DNA of 47,254 nucleotides from Gordonia sputi NBRC 100414 (GTDB lineage Bacteria; Actinomycetota; Actinomycetes; Mycobacteriales; Mycobacteriaceae), in the NCBI RefSeq assembly GCF_000248055.1, contig NZ_BAFC01000133.1:1-47254 (forward strand). Reading direction: 5' to 3'. Both the position numbers and the translations under genes were made by a program. Shown piece by piece: positions 31,045 to 40,403 of the stretch (position 1 is the stretch's first letter; each line of letters starts with the position of its first letter). The notes under the pieces are model-generated. The model was given only the letters and a program-made list of their open reading frames with translations. It did no database searches and was not told the origin of the DNA.

Positions 31045-32382
31045 ATGACAGTGATTCGTCGCCGGTTGCTCGGACTGGTGTTCTTCATCGTGGTCGCACT
31101 GTTCTTCACGCTCACGATCATGAAATTCAACAAGGACTTCACGACGTTCACCGACGTCACGCTGAAGACCGACTCGGTGGGTAACGCGCTACCGACGAAT
31201 GCTGACGTGAAAGCGCGCGGCGTTCTCGTCGGCGAGGTGCGCGACGTCGAACCCGCAGGCAATGGCACGGTCAACGTGACGCTCGGCCTCAAGCCCGAGA
31301 TGGCTGCGCAACTGCCTGCCGACACCACCGCGCGCATCCTGCCCAAAACGCTGTTCGGTGAGCGCTACGTCGCACTTCAGGTGCCCGAGCAGGCGTCGGG
31401 TCCGACGCTGGCAAACGGCGCGACGATCCAGACCGACACGAGCGGCAACGCGAAAGAGGTCCAGGATCTCCTCGACCGTCTGCTGCCTGTCCTCGACGCG
31501 ATCCCGCCGCAGGACCTCAACGTGACGCTGACCGCGCTGTCGCAGGCACTCTCGGGTCGCGGTGAGCAGATCGGTACGACGCTCGAAGAGCTCAACACCA
31601 TCTTCGGTCGTCTGTCGACGCCGAAGAATCTCAACTCGCTCGAGGGCACGTTGCAGGGCCTCGCGTCGTTCTCGAAGACCTATTCGACGGCGTTGCCCGA
31701 CGTCATCGACGCACTCGACAACTTCCGGACGACCAACAAGACGATCGTCGACCGTCAGGGCGACCTGCGGACGTTGATCGCAACGCTCGGAACCGCGTCG
31801 ACCGACACGACCAACTGGTTGCAGCAGAACGGCAACAACCTCGTCGATCTCGTCACCGACTCGGAGCCGTTCCTGACCGGACTCGCCAAGCAGTCGCCGA
31901 CGTTCGTCTGCGCCTTCCACAACTTCGCGACGCTGATCCCGGAATCGGAGAAGATCGTCGGAAAGGGCACCAAGAATCCCGGTGTGCGCGTGAATCTGCA
32001 GTTCGTCAATCCGCGCGGCCGCTATCTGCCCAACCAGGACGAGCCGCGGTTCTTCGACCAGGATGCCCCGGCTGTCTGCTACGACCCGCCGACCAACGGC
32101 CGCCCGTTCCCGCAGTACCCCGGCGGTAGCCTCGCCGACGGCTCGTACCAGCCGCCGTCGCGCAACCCCGGCCCGACGACCGTCCAGAAGCTGCCGCAAC
32201 CGCAGTTCACGAAGACCCCTGTCGGGACAATCCGCGAGAACTCGTTCGACGATCCGACCTACCGGGCGCAGCTGAAGGTGATCTACGGCGCGGCCAGCGG
32301 GACCGAACCCGACGACGTGCCCACCTGGACCACCATGATCGGTGCTGCGCCACTGCAGGGAGCGCAGGTGCACATCAAATGA
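31045..32382 (+). CDS. mceA: Mce family protein, first subunit (MceA-type)
   Basis: A 445-residue MCE protein. A membrane anchor at about 8-26 precedes the MCE beta-barrel domain at about 38-118 (VKARGVLVGEVRDVEP). A long helical region at about 130-300, predicted to form the lipid tunnel, is followed by a Pro-rich C-terminus. Mce subunits form a hetero-hexameric tube that carries lipids across the periplasm to YrbE. It overlaps mceB by 4 nt (ATGA), a sign of translational coupling. Which lipid is imported (fatty acid, sterol or other) cannot be told from sequence. Confidence 0.93.
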   Translation: MTVIRRRLLGLVFFIVVALFFTLTIMKFNKDFTTFTDVTLKTDSVGNALPTNADVKARGVLVGEVRDVEPAGNGTVNVTLGLKPEMAAQLPADTTARILPKTLFGERYVALQVPEQASGPTLANGATIQTDTSGNAKEVQDLLDRLLPVLDAIPPQDLNVTLTALSQALSGRGEQIGTTLEELNTIFGRLSTPKNLNSLEGTLQGLASFSKTYSTALPDVIDALDNFRTTNKTIVDRQGDLRTLIATLGTASTDTTNWLQQNGNNLVDLVTDSEPFLTGLAKQSPTFVCAFHNFATLIPESEKIVGKGTKNPGVRVNLQFVNPRGRYLPNQDEPRFFDQDAPAVCYDPPTNGRPFPQYPGGSLADGSYQPPSRNPGPTTVQKLPQPQFTKTPVGTIRENSFDDPTYRAQLKVIYGAASGTEPDDVPTWTTMIGAAPLQGAQVHIK

Positions 32383-33458
32383 AGTCCATTGTGGGGCCGT
32401 TGACCAAGCTGATCGTCTTCGCTGTGGTCACCGTGGTCGCGACTGCGCTGCTCGCGCTGACCATCGCCAACATCGGTGGTGGGGCAGACAACGACTACAA
32501 GGCCGTGTTCTCCGACGCGTCGATGCTCAACAAGGGCGACGACGTGCGCATCGCCGGTGTGCGTGTGGGGCAGGTCAGCAACGTCGAGGTCTACGACAAG
32601 AACCGGGCACAGGTCTCGTTCAACGTCGACCGCCAGCTGCCCGAGGGTGCGCAGATCTACATCAAGTACCGCAACCTCACGGGTCTGCGTTACCTCTCGG
32701 TGGAGAAGGGTGCGGGCGATGCGTCGCAGACCGTGAACCCCGGCCACACCTTCGGCGCGAACCCGAACGAGAACAACACGCATCCCGCGGTCAACCTGAC
32801 GCAGCTGTTCAACGGCTTCAAGCCGCTGTTCCGCCAGCTTCAGCCCGAAGACGTGAACAAGCTCTCCGACGAGATCATCAAGGTCTTCGAGGGTGAGTCG
32901 AGCAACGTGTCGAGTCTGATCAGCGACACCGCAGATCTGACCAACTCGATCGCGGACAAGGACGCCGTGATCGGCGACCTGATCACCAACCTGACCAAGG
33001 TTCTCGACACGGTCAACCGTAATGACGAGCAGTTCACCGCACTCCTCGACAACACCGAGCAGTTGGTGACGGGCCTTGCCGCACAACGCGGTTCGGTCGG
33101 TTCGGCGATCACGTCGGTCTCCAACCTGACAGCGGTCACGGCGTCGATCCTCACGTCGACGCGGCCGTCTATTCAGGGCGACATCGCCGGCCTCAAGCAG
33201 GTGGCCGACCAGGTCAACAAGCGTCACGACGACGTCGCGCAGATCCTGACCAACCTGCCGATCAAGCTCCAGAAGATCGGCCGTGCGGCGACATTCGGTT
33301 CCTGGTTCCAGTTCTATCTGTGCGGAATCGACGTCGTCGCAGGAAACGGCAAGTCGACGCTGCTGACGCAGCCGCTCGTGCCGCTTCCGTACATCAACCA
33401 CGTCCTTTACACCAGCGCGGCAAGCCGTTGCTGGAAAGACAACCAGCCAGGGGGGTGA
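32379..33458 (+). CDS. mceB: Mce family protein, second subunit (MceB-type)
   Basis: A 359-residue MCE protein, the shortest but one of the six. The membrane anchor at about 9-29 precedes the MCE domain at about 37-115 (LNKGDDVRIAGVRVGQVSNVEV), then a helical region to about 300 with LTDLTNSIADKDAV-like heptads. The C-terminus carries cysteines (YLCGIDVV and SRCWKD) that could form a disulphide. Its ATG lies within the 3' end of mceA, and it ends 2 bp before the mceC start. Confidence 0.93.
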   Translation: MKSIVGPLTKLIVFAVVTVVATALLALTIANIGGGADNDYKAVFSDASMLNKGDDVRIAGVRVGQVSNVEVYDKNRAQVSFNVDRQLPEGAQIYIKYRNLTGLRYLSVEKGAGDASQTVNPGHTFGANPNENNTHPAVNLTQLFNGFKPLFRQLQPEDVNKLSDEIIKVFEGESSNVSSLISDTADLTNSIADKDAVIGDLITNLTKVLDTVNRNDEQFTALLDNTEQLVTGLAAQRGSVGSAITSVSNLTAVTASILTSTRPSIQGDIAGLKQVADQVNKRHDDVAQILTNLPIKLQKIGRAATFGSWFQFYLCGIDVVAGNGKSTLLTQPLVPLPYINHVLYTSAASRCWKDNQPGG

Positions 33459-33460
33459 GC

Positions 33461-34516
33461 ATGGCAGACGGAACAGCCCAGAAGAAGCCGGGGCACAAGC
33501 GATTCGGTGGGCATCGCAGCCCCGTCAGTATCGGTGCGATCGGTATCCTGATCCTGCTCATGATGGCGGTGTCGGCGTTCTACCTGACCTCGTTGCCGCT
33601 CGTCGGTGCGGGTGCCCAGTACACGGCCAAGTTCACCGAGGCCGCCGGGCTCCGCAAGGGCGCCGAGGTGCGCGTCGCGGGCGTGAAGGTCGGTGAGGTC
33701 AGCGACGTCTCGCTCGACGGCAACCGCGTTGACGTGAAGTTCCGCGTGACCAACACGTGGATCGGCGATCAGACGCAGGCGTCGATCCAGATCAAGACGG
33801 TGCTGGGGCAGAAGTATCTGTCGCTCAACCCCCGTGGCAGCAAGATCGCCGACCCGAGCGTCGCGCTCACCGATACGGTGTCGCCCTACGACGTGATCGA
33901 GGCGTTCTCCGACGCCGCCGACTCGGTCGAGACCTTGAACACCGATCAGCTCGCGACGTCGATGAAGGCGATCTCCGACACGTTCTCCGGAACGTCGGGC
34001 GATGTCGGACCTGCGCTCGAGGGCGTCACGCGTCTGTCGCAGACGATCGCCAGCCGCGACCAAGAGGTGCAGAAGCTCCTCGAGGCGACCAAGAGCACGT
34101 CGAAGATTCTCGCCGATCGCAACCAGGAGTTCGTGAAGCTGATCGCGGGTGCAGGCCAGTTGCTCGACGAGCTCAACAACCGCCAGAAGAACATCTCGGC
34201 GTTGCTGAAAACGACGACGGCACTGAGTGATTCGCTGAGCGGGATCGTTCGGGACAACGAGGCTCAGATCGGCCCGGCGCTCGACTCGCTGAAGGGCGTC
34301 AACGATCTGCTCAAGGAGCAGAACAAGAACCTTCAGGACACGATCACGTACATGGCGCCGTTCTATCGCCTCTACGCGAACGTGCTCGGCAACGGTCGGT
34401 GGTTCGAGTCCGTGGTGACCAACCTCCTGCCGCCTGCACTGCCGCAGCAGAACACGACGCGCCTGCCCAACAAGCAGGCGAACCAGAACAACGGTGGAAC
34501 GGAGGCAACCGGATGA
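33461..34516 (+). CDS. mceC: Mce family protein, third subunit (MceC-type)
   Basis: A 351-residue MCE protein. A basic cytoplasmic N-terminus of about 25 residues precedes the anchor at about 26-46. The MCE domain (about 52-130) contains LRKGAEVRVAGVKVGEVSDVSL. The helical region runs to about 310. The start is ATG at 33461 behind GGGGGG; a GTG at 33455 overlaps the mceB stop and is possible but has no ribosome-binding site. The stop overlaps the mceD start by 4 nt. Confidence 0.92.
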   Translation: MADGTAQKKPGHKRFGGHRSPVSIGAIGILILLMMAVSAFYLTSLPLVGAGAQYTAKFTEAAGLRKGAEVRVAGVKVGEVSDVSLDGNRVDVKFRVTNTWIGDQTQASIQIKTVLGQKYLSLNPRGSKIADPSVALTDTVSPYDVIEAFSDAADSVETLNTDQLATSMKAISDTFSGTSGDVGPALEGVTRLSQTIASRDQEVQKLLEATKSTSKILADRNQEFVKLIAGAGQLLDELNNRQKNISALLKTTTALSDSLSGIVRDNEAQIGPALDSLKGVNDLLKEQNKNLQDTITYMAPFYRLYANVLGNGRWFESVVTNLLPPALPQQNTTRLPNKQANQNNGGTEATG

Positions 34517-35829
34517 CCACCCCGGATCTGTCCAAGACCTCCGGTCCCGGACGTTGGTTCACCCCACGCCACATCGTGATCATCGTGCTCGGGTTGATTC
34601 TCGCGCTGATCGTCGCCGGTGCGCTGTGGTGGGTCTTCAGCTCGATGGGGACCACCAAGATCAACGCGACGTTCGCGCGGACCGTCGGTATCTACAAGGG
34701 TTCCGACGTCCGGGTTCTCGGTGTGCCCGTCGGCAAGGTCGACTCGGTCACCCCCGACGGCCAGACCGTCAAGGTGACGATGACCGTCAACCGCGGCGTC
34801 GACCTCCCCGCCGACGTGCGTGCGGTTCAGGTGATCCCGTCAGTGGTCGCCGACCGTTACGTGCAGCTGACACCCGCCTATTCGGGTGGTCCGAAGGCGC
34901 CGCGCAACATCACGCTGACCGAGAAGCAGACGATGGTTCCCGTCGAGGTCGACAAGATCTACGAGAGCGTCGAAAAGCTGTCGAAGGCGTTGGGTCCCAA
35001 CGGAGCCAACAAGGACGGCGCGGTCAGCGACCTCGTCGCGGTCGGCGCGCAGAACCTCGAGGGCAACGGCGCCAAGCTCGGCGATGCCATCGAGAATCTG
35101 TCCAAGGCGACGACGACGCTGTCGGACTCGCGCGGCAACATCGTCGACACCGTCAACAACCTCGACGTGTTCGTCGGAGCGTTGAAAGAGAACGACTCCC
35201 AGGTACGCCAATTCAACAACCAGATGGCGTCGTTCAACACGTTCCTCGCGGGGGAGCGGCAGCAACTGTCGGCCGCGCTGAACAAGCTGTCGATCGCGCT
35301 CGGCGACGTCGCGACGTTCGTCGCCGACAACCGCGAGCAGATCGGCCAGACCGTCAACGATCTCAAGCCGACGACCCAGGCGCTCGTCAACACTCAACAG
35401 AGTCTCAAGGAGACGCTGACCGTGCTGCCGCTGACGATCAACAACCTGATCAACGCGTACGACGCGGAGTCGGGCACGATCGCCATGCGTCTCACGCTGC
35501 CGGACCTGCAGGACCCGACACAGTCGACCTGCCAGTTCCTCGACCTCGGTGCACTGCTTCCGGGCAATCCCGCGGCAGATCAGTTCAGCGACACGCTCAA
35601 GCCGTTCATCAACCAGTGCAAGACAATCGGTAAGCAGATCACCAACGACGTGCTCACCCCGATCCTGCCGGTGTTGCCGTTCGGCATCATGAGCAACAAC
35701 AAGCTGCAGAAGTACCCGGTGCCGGGAACTGTTCCCGGGACACCCGACCCGCAGGCGAATCCGGGCCCGGCGACCAAGACGCCTGCATCGGCGAAGCCGT
35801 CGGCCGCACCACGGTCGGGAGGTAACTGA
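34513..35829 (+). CDS. mceD: Mce family protein, fourth subunit (MceD-type)
   Basis: A 438-residue MCE protein. The anchor lies at about 20-42 and the MCE domain at about 50-130 (YKGSDVRVLGVPVGKVDSVTPDG). A long coiled or helical region at about 140-340 has repeated LSKATTTLSDSRGN and VADNREQIGQTVNDL motifs. The C-terminal tail is rich in Pro/Ala and may sit at or in the outer envelope. Start and stop overlap the neighbours (ATGA at 34513, TGATG at 35827). Confidence 0.93.
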   Translation: MTTPDLSKTSGPGRWFTPRHIVIIVLGLILALIVAGALWWVFSSMGTTKINATFARTVGIYKGSDVRVLGVPVGKVDSVTPDGQTVKVTMTVNRGVDLPADVRAVQVIPSVVADRYVQLTPAYSGGPKAPRNITLTEKQTMVPVEVDKIYESVEKLSKALGPNGANKDGAVSDLVAVGAQNLEGNGAKLGDAIENLSKATTTLSDSRGNIVDTVNNLDVFVGALKENDSQVRQFNNQMASFNTFLAGERQQLSAALNKLSIALGDVATFVADNREQIGQTVNDLKPTTQALVNTQQSLKETLTVLPLTINNLINAYDAESGTIAMRLTLPDLQDPTQSTCQFLDLGALLPGNPAADQFSDTLKPFINQCKTIGKQITNDVLTPILPVLPFGIMSNNKLQKYPVPGTVPGTPDPQANPGPATKTPASAKPSAAPRSGGN

Positions 35830-37163
35830 TGACTCGGCGTCTCAGTCGGTTCGTTCCGCGCGCGTGGCGTGGGGTCATCGCCGCGGTGGTGGTCCTGACC
35901 GCGATGCTGACGGTCGCGGGCTGCGGGTCGAATGGTATCCAGTCGATCCCGCTGCCCGGCGGCGTCGACGTCGGCGACAACCCGCGCACCTACAAGATCC
36001 AGTTCTCGAACATCCTCGACCTGGTTCCGCAGTCGGTGGTCAAGCGTGACGGTATCCCCGTCGGGCGTGTGACCAGCGTCGAGATCCCCAAGAACGAATG
36101 GTTCGCGCTGGTCACTGTCAAGGTGAAGAACGACATCGATCTGTCCGATCAGGCCGGTGCCGCGGTGCAGCAGACGTCGCTGCTCGGCGAGAAGTTCGTC
36201 GCCCTGACAGAGCCTGCGAACAGTGCGTCGTTGCCACGCCAGGACCAGTCGACGGCGATCCCGCTGGATCGCACGCGTACCGCAACCGATATCGAGCAGG
36301 TGCTCGGCGCACTGTCGATGCTGCTCAACGGTGGTGGGATCAACCAGCTCGAACCGATCGTGACCGAGCTCAACAAGGCGCTCGACGGTCGTGCCGACAA
36401 GGTCCACGACCTGATCGGCAACGCCAGTTCGCTCGTGGCAGGTCTCAATCGCCAGCGCGACTCGATTCTCGCGGCAATCGACGGCCTCGACAGGTTGTCG
36501 GACAGGGCCGCCGCGCAGACGACGCAGATCGACCGCATCCTCAAGGAACTGCCTGCAGGTGTGGCGGTGCTCGAGGAGCAGCGTCCGCAGTTCGTCGACC
36601 TGCTGACCAAGCTCGACAAGCTCGGTCAGGTCGGCACCGATGTTCTCGGACGGTCGCACGATGCGTTGATCACCGATCTGAAGGCGCTGCGTCCCGTGCT
36701 CACAGAGCTCGCGAAGGCTGCCCCGGATCTCATCACCGCGGCACCGCTGATGCTGACGCACCCGTTCCCGGATTCGTTGCTGCCTGCTGTTCAGGGCGAC
36801 TCGACGAACCTGTTCATGACGCTCGACCTGCGGCTGTTGAACCAGCTCGAGGCGTTGGGAGTCGGACAGGGGACGCCGAAGTACCAGCCGTCGCAGCGTC
36901 ACAGCGTTCCGGTGAATCAGAGCAACCCGTACATCAACGGGAACGGCCCGCGCTACGGCTGGCCGACCATCACGTTGTTGCCGCCCGCTCCCAATGCGAC
37001 ACCGGGTCCGAACACACCACCGTCGGGTGGCCGCTATCCGGCATCGGCGACGGTCCCGCGCGGCAGTGGGGCGTCGGCGGCCAAACCCGCCAACTTCCCG
37101 GCGCCGGCGTCGAGTGACCAGAGGTTCATCGATGGTCCGCTGAAACTCCTGGGGGTCGGATAG
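35829..37163 (+). CDS. mceE: Mce family lipoprotein, fifth subunit (MceE-type)
   Basis: A 444-residue MCE lipoprotein. The signal ends in lipobox VAGC with the lipidated Cys at residue 32, as in mycobacterial MceE/LprK-LprN, the only lipoprotein of the six. The MCE domain lies at about 45-130 (VVKRDGIPVGRVTSVEIPKNEW), followed by a helical region to about 310 and a Pro/Gly-rich C-terminus. It begins in the last base of the mceD stop and ends immediately before mceF (TAGATG). Confidence 0.94.
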   Translation: MTRRLSRFVPRAWRGVIAAVVVLTAMLTVAGCGSNGIQSIPLPGGVDVGDNPRTYKIQFSNILDLVPQSVVKRDGIPVGRVTSVEIPKNEWFALVTVKVKNDIDLSDQAGAAVQQTSLLGEKFVALTEPANSASLPRQDQSTAIPLDRTRTATDIEQVLGALSMLLNGGGINQLEPIVTELNKALDGRADKVHDLIGNASSLVAGLNRQRDSILAAIDGLDRLSDRAAAQTTQIDRILKELPAGVAVLEEQRPQFVDLLTKLDKLGQVGTDVLGRSHDALITDLKALRPVLTELAKAAPDLITAAPLMLTHPFPDSLLPAVQGDSTNLFMTLDLRLLNQLEALGVGQGTPKYQPSQRHSVPVNQSNPYINGNGPRYGWPTITLLPPAPNATPGPNTPPSGGRYPASATVPRGSGASAAKPANFPAPASSDQRFIDGPLKLLGVG

Positions 37164-38441
37164 ATGATCAGCAGACTCGCGAAGATCCAGCTCATCTTGT
37201 TCGTGGTCGTCGGCCTGGTCGCGATCGCCTTTGTCGGCGCCAAGTACGCACGACTCGACAAGACGGTCGGCATTGGCACGTACACGGTGACGGCGTCGCT
37301 GAAGGATTCGGGCGGCATCTTCACCAATGCCGAGGTGACCTACATGGGCATCCCGGTCGGTCGTGTCGGCAAGCTCGAGCTGACCAAGACCGGAGTGAAC
37401 GTCGCACTCGTCATCGACTCGAACTCGCCGCAGATCCCGGCGGATTCGGTCGCGGTGATCGCGAACCGGTCGGCGATCGGTGAGCAGTATGTCGACCTGC
37501 AACCGCAGTCGACGGGCTCGCCCTACCTCGCCGACAACTCGACGATCACGCGGTCGTCGGTTCCGCCGCCGCTCGAAGACGTCGTGTCGTCGGCGATCGA
37601 CTTCACACAGTCGATCCCGATCGACGACCTGCACACGGTCATCACCGAGCTCGGCAAGGCGTTCAACGGACAGTCCGAGAACCTGACGCGGCTCGTCGAC
37701 TCGCTCGGCAAGCTCTCGCGCGCAGGTGTCGACAATCTCGACCAGACGATCTCGCTGATCAACAACGCCAACGTCGTGTTGGCAACGCAGGCCGAGCAGT
37801 CCGATCAGATCCTCGCGTGGTCGCGCAGCCTTGACCTGGTCACCGCGACGCTCGCGGCGTCCGACCCGGACCTGAGGCGATTGCTCACCACCGGAACGAC
37901 GTCGGCGACGCAGATCTCGAATCTGATCCAGAAGAACGGCGGCGACATCGGCAAGGTTGTCGGTCAGCTCTCCGAGGTTGCACGCACGATCGAGCCCGCC
38001 GGCTATATGACGAACGGAACGTTCGCGATGCTGTCGGCGCTGTCGGCGGGTAGCCATTCACCTGCGCCCGGCGATGGGCAGATCCACTTCGGCATCGTGC
38101 TCGAGACCAATAACCCGGCGGCATGTACGCGTGGCTATGAGTCGACCGACGCCATGATCGACCAGATCCGTAAGAAGGACCCGACATTCGATATCCGCTA
38201 CGACGAGTTCCCGTTCAACACGCAGGCGTCCTGCGACGTCCCGTTCGGAAATCCGACCGGTGTGCGCAGCGCCAAGCGCGTGGAGTACGCGAACCCGAAT
38301 ATCACCCAGCCCTGGGATTCGACCCCGAAGAAGGATCCGGACAAGCTGAATCTGACCCCGTTGGCCACGCAGCTGGCGGCAATGATGGGCGTCCGTCCGG
38401 TCAAGCCGGGCGGGTTCGGAACCGACGGATTCGGTGGCTGA
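37164..38441 (+). CDS. mceF: Mce family protein, sixth subunit (MceF-type)
   Basis: A 425-residue MCE protein. The anchor is at about 6-26 and the MCE domain at about 35-115 (FTNAEVTYMGIPVGRVGKLELTKTG). The helical region is at about 140-290 and the C-terminal part has two cysteines (CTRGYE and ASCDVPFG). It completes the six-subunit set. An 81-bp gap containing a promoter candidate follows before the Mce-associated genes. Confidence 0.93.
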   Translation: MISRLAKIQLILFVVVGLVAIAFVGAKYARLDKTVGIGTYTVTASLKDSGGIFTNAEVTYMGIPVGRVGKLELTKTGVNVALVIDSNSPQIPADSVAVIANRSAIGEQYVDLQPQSTGSPYLADNSTITRSSVPPPLEDVVSSAIDFTQSIPIDDLHTVITELGKAFNGQSENLTRLVDSLGKLSRAGVDNLDQTISLINNANVVLATQAEQSDQILAWSRSLDLVTATLAASDPDLRRLLTTGTTSATQISNLIQKNGGDIGKVVGQLSEVARTIEPAGYMTNGTFAMLSALSAGSHSPAPGDGQIHFGIVLETNNPAACTRGYESTDAMIDQIRKKDPTFDIRYDEFPFNTQASCDVPFGNPTGVRSAKRVEYANPNITQPWDSTPKKDPDKLNLTPLATQLAAMMGVRPVKPGGFGTDGFGG

Positions 38442-38483
38442 CCTGCGAGAGCGCCACGTCGTCGACGATGTGCGTCGATCGAA

Positions 38484-38514
38484 TTGGCTCTCTCTCAGGT
38501 GTGCTCGATACAGT
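38484..38514 (+). promoter_or_regulatory. possible internal promoter for the Mce-associated genes
   Basis: TTGGCT (38484-38489) and TACAGT (38509-38514), spaced 19 nt, end 8 bp before the ATG at 38523. The gene would have an almost leaderless mRNA in addition to read-through from mceF. Confidence 0.4.
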
Positions 38515-38522
38515 GACGCGCG

Positions 38523-39179
38523 ATGACCACCATGACTGATCCGACAAAGGCGTCGGAGCCGACGAATGCCAACGACAGCACGTGGCGTAGTCACCCGCTC
38601 GTCGGTGTGCTCGCTATCGTCGCGGTGCTTGCGGCCGCCGCGTGCGTCGCCTTCTTCGGCTACCGCGCCTACGAGGCGTACTTCGTCGAGAAGCCGATCC
38701 AGACCGCGCGCGACGAGGCGGTGTCGGGTGCCGAGCAGGCGATCATCAACGTCACGACCGTCGACCCCAAGAACACCGCCGATTGGAAGCGTCGCGTCGA
38801 CAGCTCGTTGACCGGCAAGGCCAAGGAGCAGATCACGGCGCAGGACGTGACGACGCTCAATCAGCAGATCACGCAGGCCGGGCCACAGGCTGCGACGCTG
38901 ACGTCGCGGCTCAAGCGCTCAGCTCCGACCGAGGTCAATGCCGACGCAGGCACTGCCAAGGTGCTGATCTACGTCGACGCCACGGCCAAGCGCGAGAACG
39001 AGGCGGGCGTCACCCAGACGATGGGCTTCTCGGTCAGCATGACCAAGACGGACGGCACCTGGAAGGCGTCTAACATCTCCCCGCTCGATGGGATCAGCGT
39101 CGACGACCCGGGACAGTCCGGCTCTGGGAGTCAGCAGTCCGGCCAGCAACCCAGTCAGCAACAGGGAGGGGGGAACTGA
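38523..39179 (+). CDS. Mce-associated membrane protein 1 (Mam/Mas type)
   Basis: A 218-residue protein. The cytoplasmic start (MTTMTDPTKASEP) is followed by one membrane segment at about 26-46. The extracytoplasmic domain of about 150 residues has the Mce-associated pattern ARDEAVSGAEQAIINVTTVDPKNTADWKRRVDSSLTGKAKEQI. The tail is Gly/Ser/Gln-rich. In mycobacteria such Mam proteins stabilise Mce complexes. The stop overlaps the next gene's ATG (TGATGG at 39177). Confidence 0.88.
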   Translation: MTTMTDPTKASEPTNANDSTWRSHPLVGVLAIVAVLAAAACVAFFGYRAYEAYFVEKPIQTARDEAVSGAEQAIINVTTVDPKNTADWKRRVDSSLTGKAKEQITAQDVTTLNQQITQAGPQAATLTSRLKRSAPTEVNADAGTAKVLIYVDATAKRENEAGVTQTMGFSVSMTKTDGTWKASNISPLDGISVDDPGQSGSGSQQSGQQPSQQQGGGN

Positions 39180-40291
39180 TGGTACGTCCACCGCGCAAGT
39201 CGGGTAACGGCCCGTTCCGTCGACCCTCCGCCTACCGGCCGCGCGTCGCAGGCCGTGGCCGTACCTCGGCCACCGGCGAGCCGCAGACGCCCGAAACGAC
39301 CGAGAGCCCTGAGGCCACGGAGAGCCCTGCGAACGCGGGGACTCCTGAGGCCACAGAAAGCTCGCCGGTCAAGGACGTTTCCGCCGAGAGTGCCGACAGT
39401 AGCGCCGAGAGTGCTGACGGCGCCGGGCGGGGCACCGCTGACGCGGCTGTCACTGCCGACGGTGCCGAGGACAGCCTCGAAGGCACTCAGGACAGCGCCG
39501 AGGGGACCGCAGAACCCGTCGCCGAGGCCGCCGACGCTGCAGAGCCCGTCGCCGACTCCACCGAGGCCGCCGACTCCACCGAGGCCGCCGACACCACCGC
39601 GGGCGGTGGGCTATCGCTCACGAAGTCCGACGGGGGTGCCGCGGAAACCCGGCCGACCGCAAAGACTCGACGTGTCGCACGCGTGTCGACCATCAAACCC
39701 AACACCTCGTCGAAGACTTCGACGACAGAGGCGTCGTCGGATCAGGATTCGAAGAAGCGTCGGGTCGGGTCGCCGACATCGCTTCTGAGGCTGAGCCGTC
39801 GCACGCTGACGGTCCTCGGAGTCGTCACCGGCGTCCTGGTGATCGCCGCAATCGTGCTGGCGCTGCACCCGGGCGCGACGATCGGCCCCAACAAGGCATT
39901 CGTCGACCAGGCCGCCACCACCGAGCTGGTGTCACAGGCACAAACCAAGGTCTGCACGGCCAACTCCGCGAACGGAACGAAGTTCGACGAATGGTCGAAC
40001 AAGGCGAGAGCCGGCCTGACCGGGGAAGCGCTCGCACAGTTCAACAAGCAGGTCGCGCCGCTCAAGCAGGTCATGGAGCAGGCCAAAGCCACCACCGACT
40101 GCCAGATCGACGCGATCGGCGTTCGTGAACTCACCGGCAGCGGCGACGATTCACGAGCCGTCATCGTGGTCAACATGGTCCTGTCCGGCACCCAGAACGG
40201 CGTACCGACGCAGAGCCTCACCCCGCGCTACCAAGTGAACATGGAGAAGCAGGGCGACTCGTGGCTGATCGCCAAGGTCGCAGATATCTGA
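39179..40291 (+). CDS. Mce-associated membrane protein 2 with long low-complexity N-terminus
   Basis: A 370-residue protein. Residues about 20-145 are a low-complexity Glu/Ala/Ser/Thr-rich cytoplasmic stretch with repeated AES-, ATES- and EAAD-like units. A membrane segment at about 203-225 (LTVLGVVTGVLVIAAIVLAL) follows. The C-terminal extracytoplasmic domain (about 235-370, KFDEWSNKARAGLTGEALAQFNKQVAPLKQVM) resembles that of the preceding Mce-associated protein. It is the last gene of the operon; a T-run and large inverted repeat follow the stop. Confidence 0.85.
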   Translation: MVRPPRKSGNGPFRRPSAYRPRVAGRGRTSATGEPQTPETTESPEATESPANAGTPEATESSPVKDVSAESADSSAESADGAGRGTADAAVTADGAEDSLEGTQDSAEGTAEPVAEAADAAEPVADSTEAADSTEAADTTAGGGLSLTKSDGGAAETRPTAKTRRVARVSTIKPNTSSKTSTTEASSDQDSKKRRVGSPTSLLRLSRRTLTVLGVVTGVLVIAAIVLALHPGATIGPNKAFVDQAATTELVSQAQTKVCTANSANGTKFDEWSNKARAGLTGEALAQFNKQVAPLKQVMEQAKATTDCQIDAIGVRELTGSGDDSRAVIVVNMVLSGTQNGVPTQSLTPRYQVNMEKQGDSWLIAKVADI

Positions 40292-40302
40292 TTTTTTTGC
40301 GC

Positions 40303-40403
40303 GGCTCGTGGCTGCGCCTCGTGCCCCGTTCTTCCTCCTCATCGCATCGTCGCTTCGCTCCTCGCTCTTCGTCGTGCAGAACGGGGCGGCGCCGCCACGA
40401 GCC
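40303..40403. repeat. large imperfect inverted repeat downstream of the mce operon
   Basis: GGCTCGTGGC (40303-40312) pairs with GCCACGAGCC (40394-40403), and GCCCCGTTCT (40323-40332) pairs with AGAACGGGGC (40378-40387). A GC-rich middle pairs partly (GCGCC with GGCGC). The loop is about 45 nt with TCGCTTCGCTCCTCG-like repeats. A seven-T run lies just before it. It may terminate the mce transcript. The remaining gap to rpoB (40404-40679) shows no gene. Confidence 0.75.
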
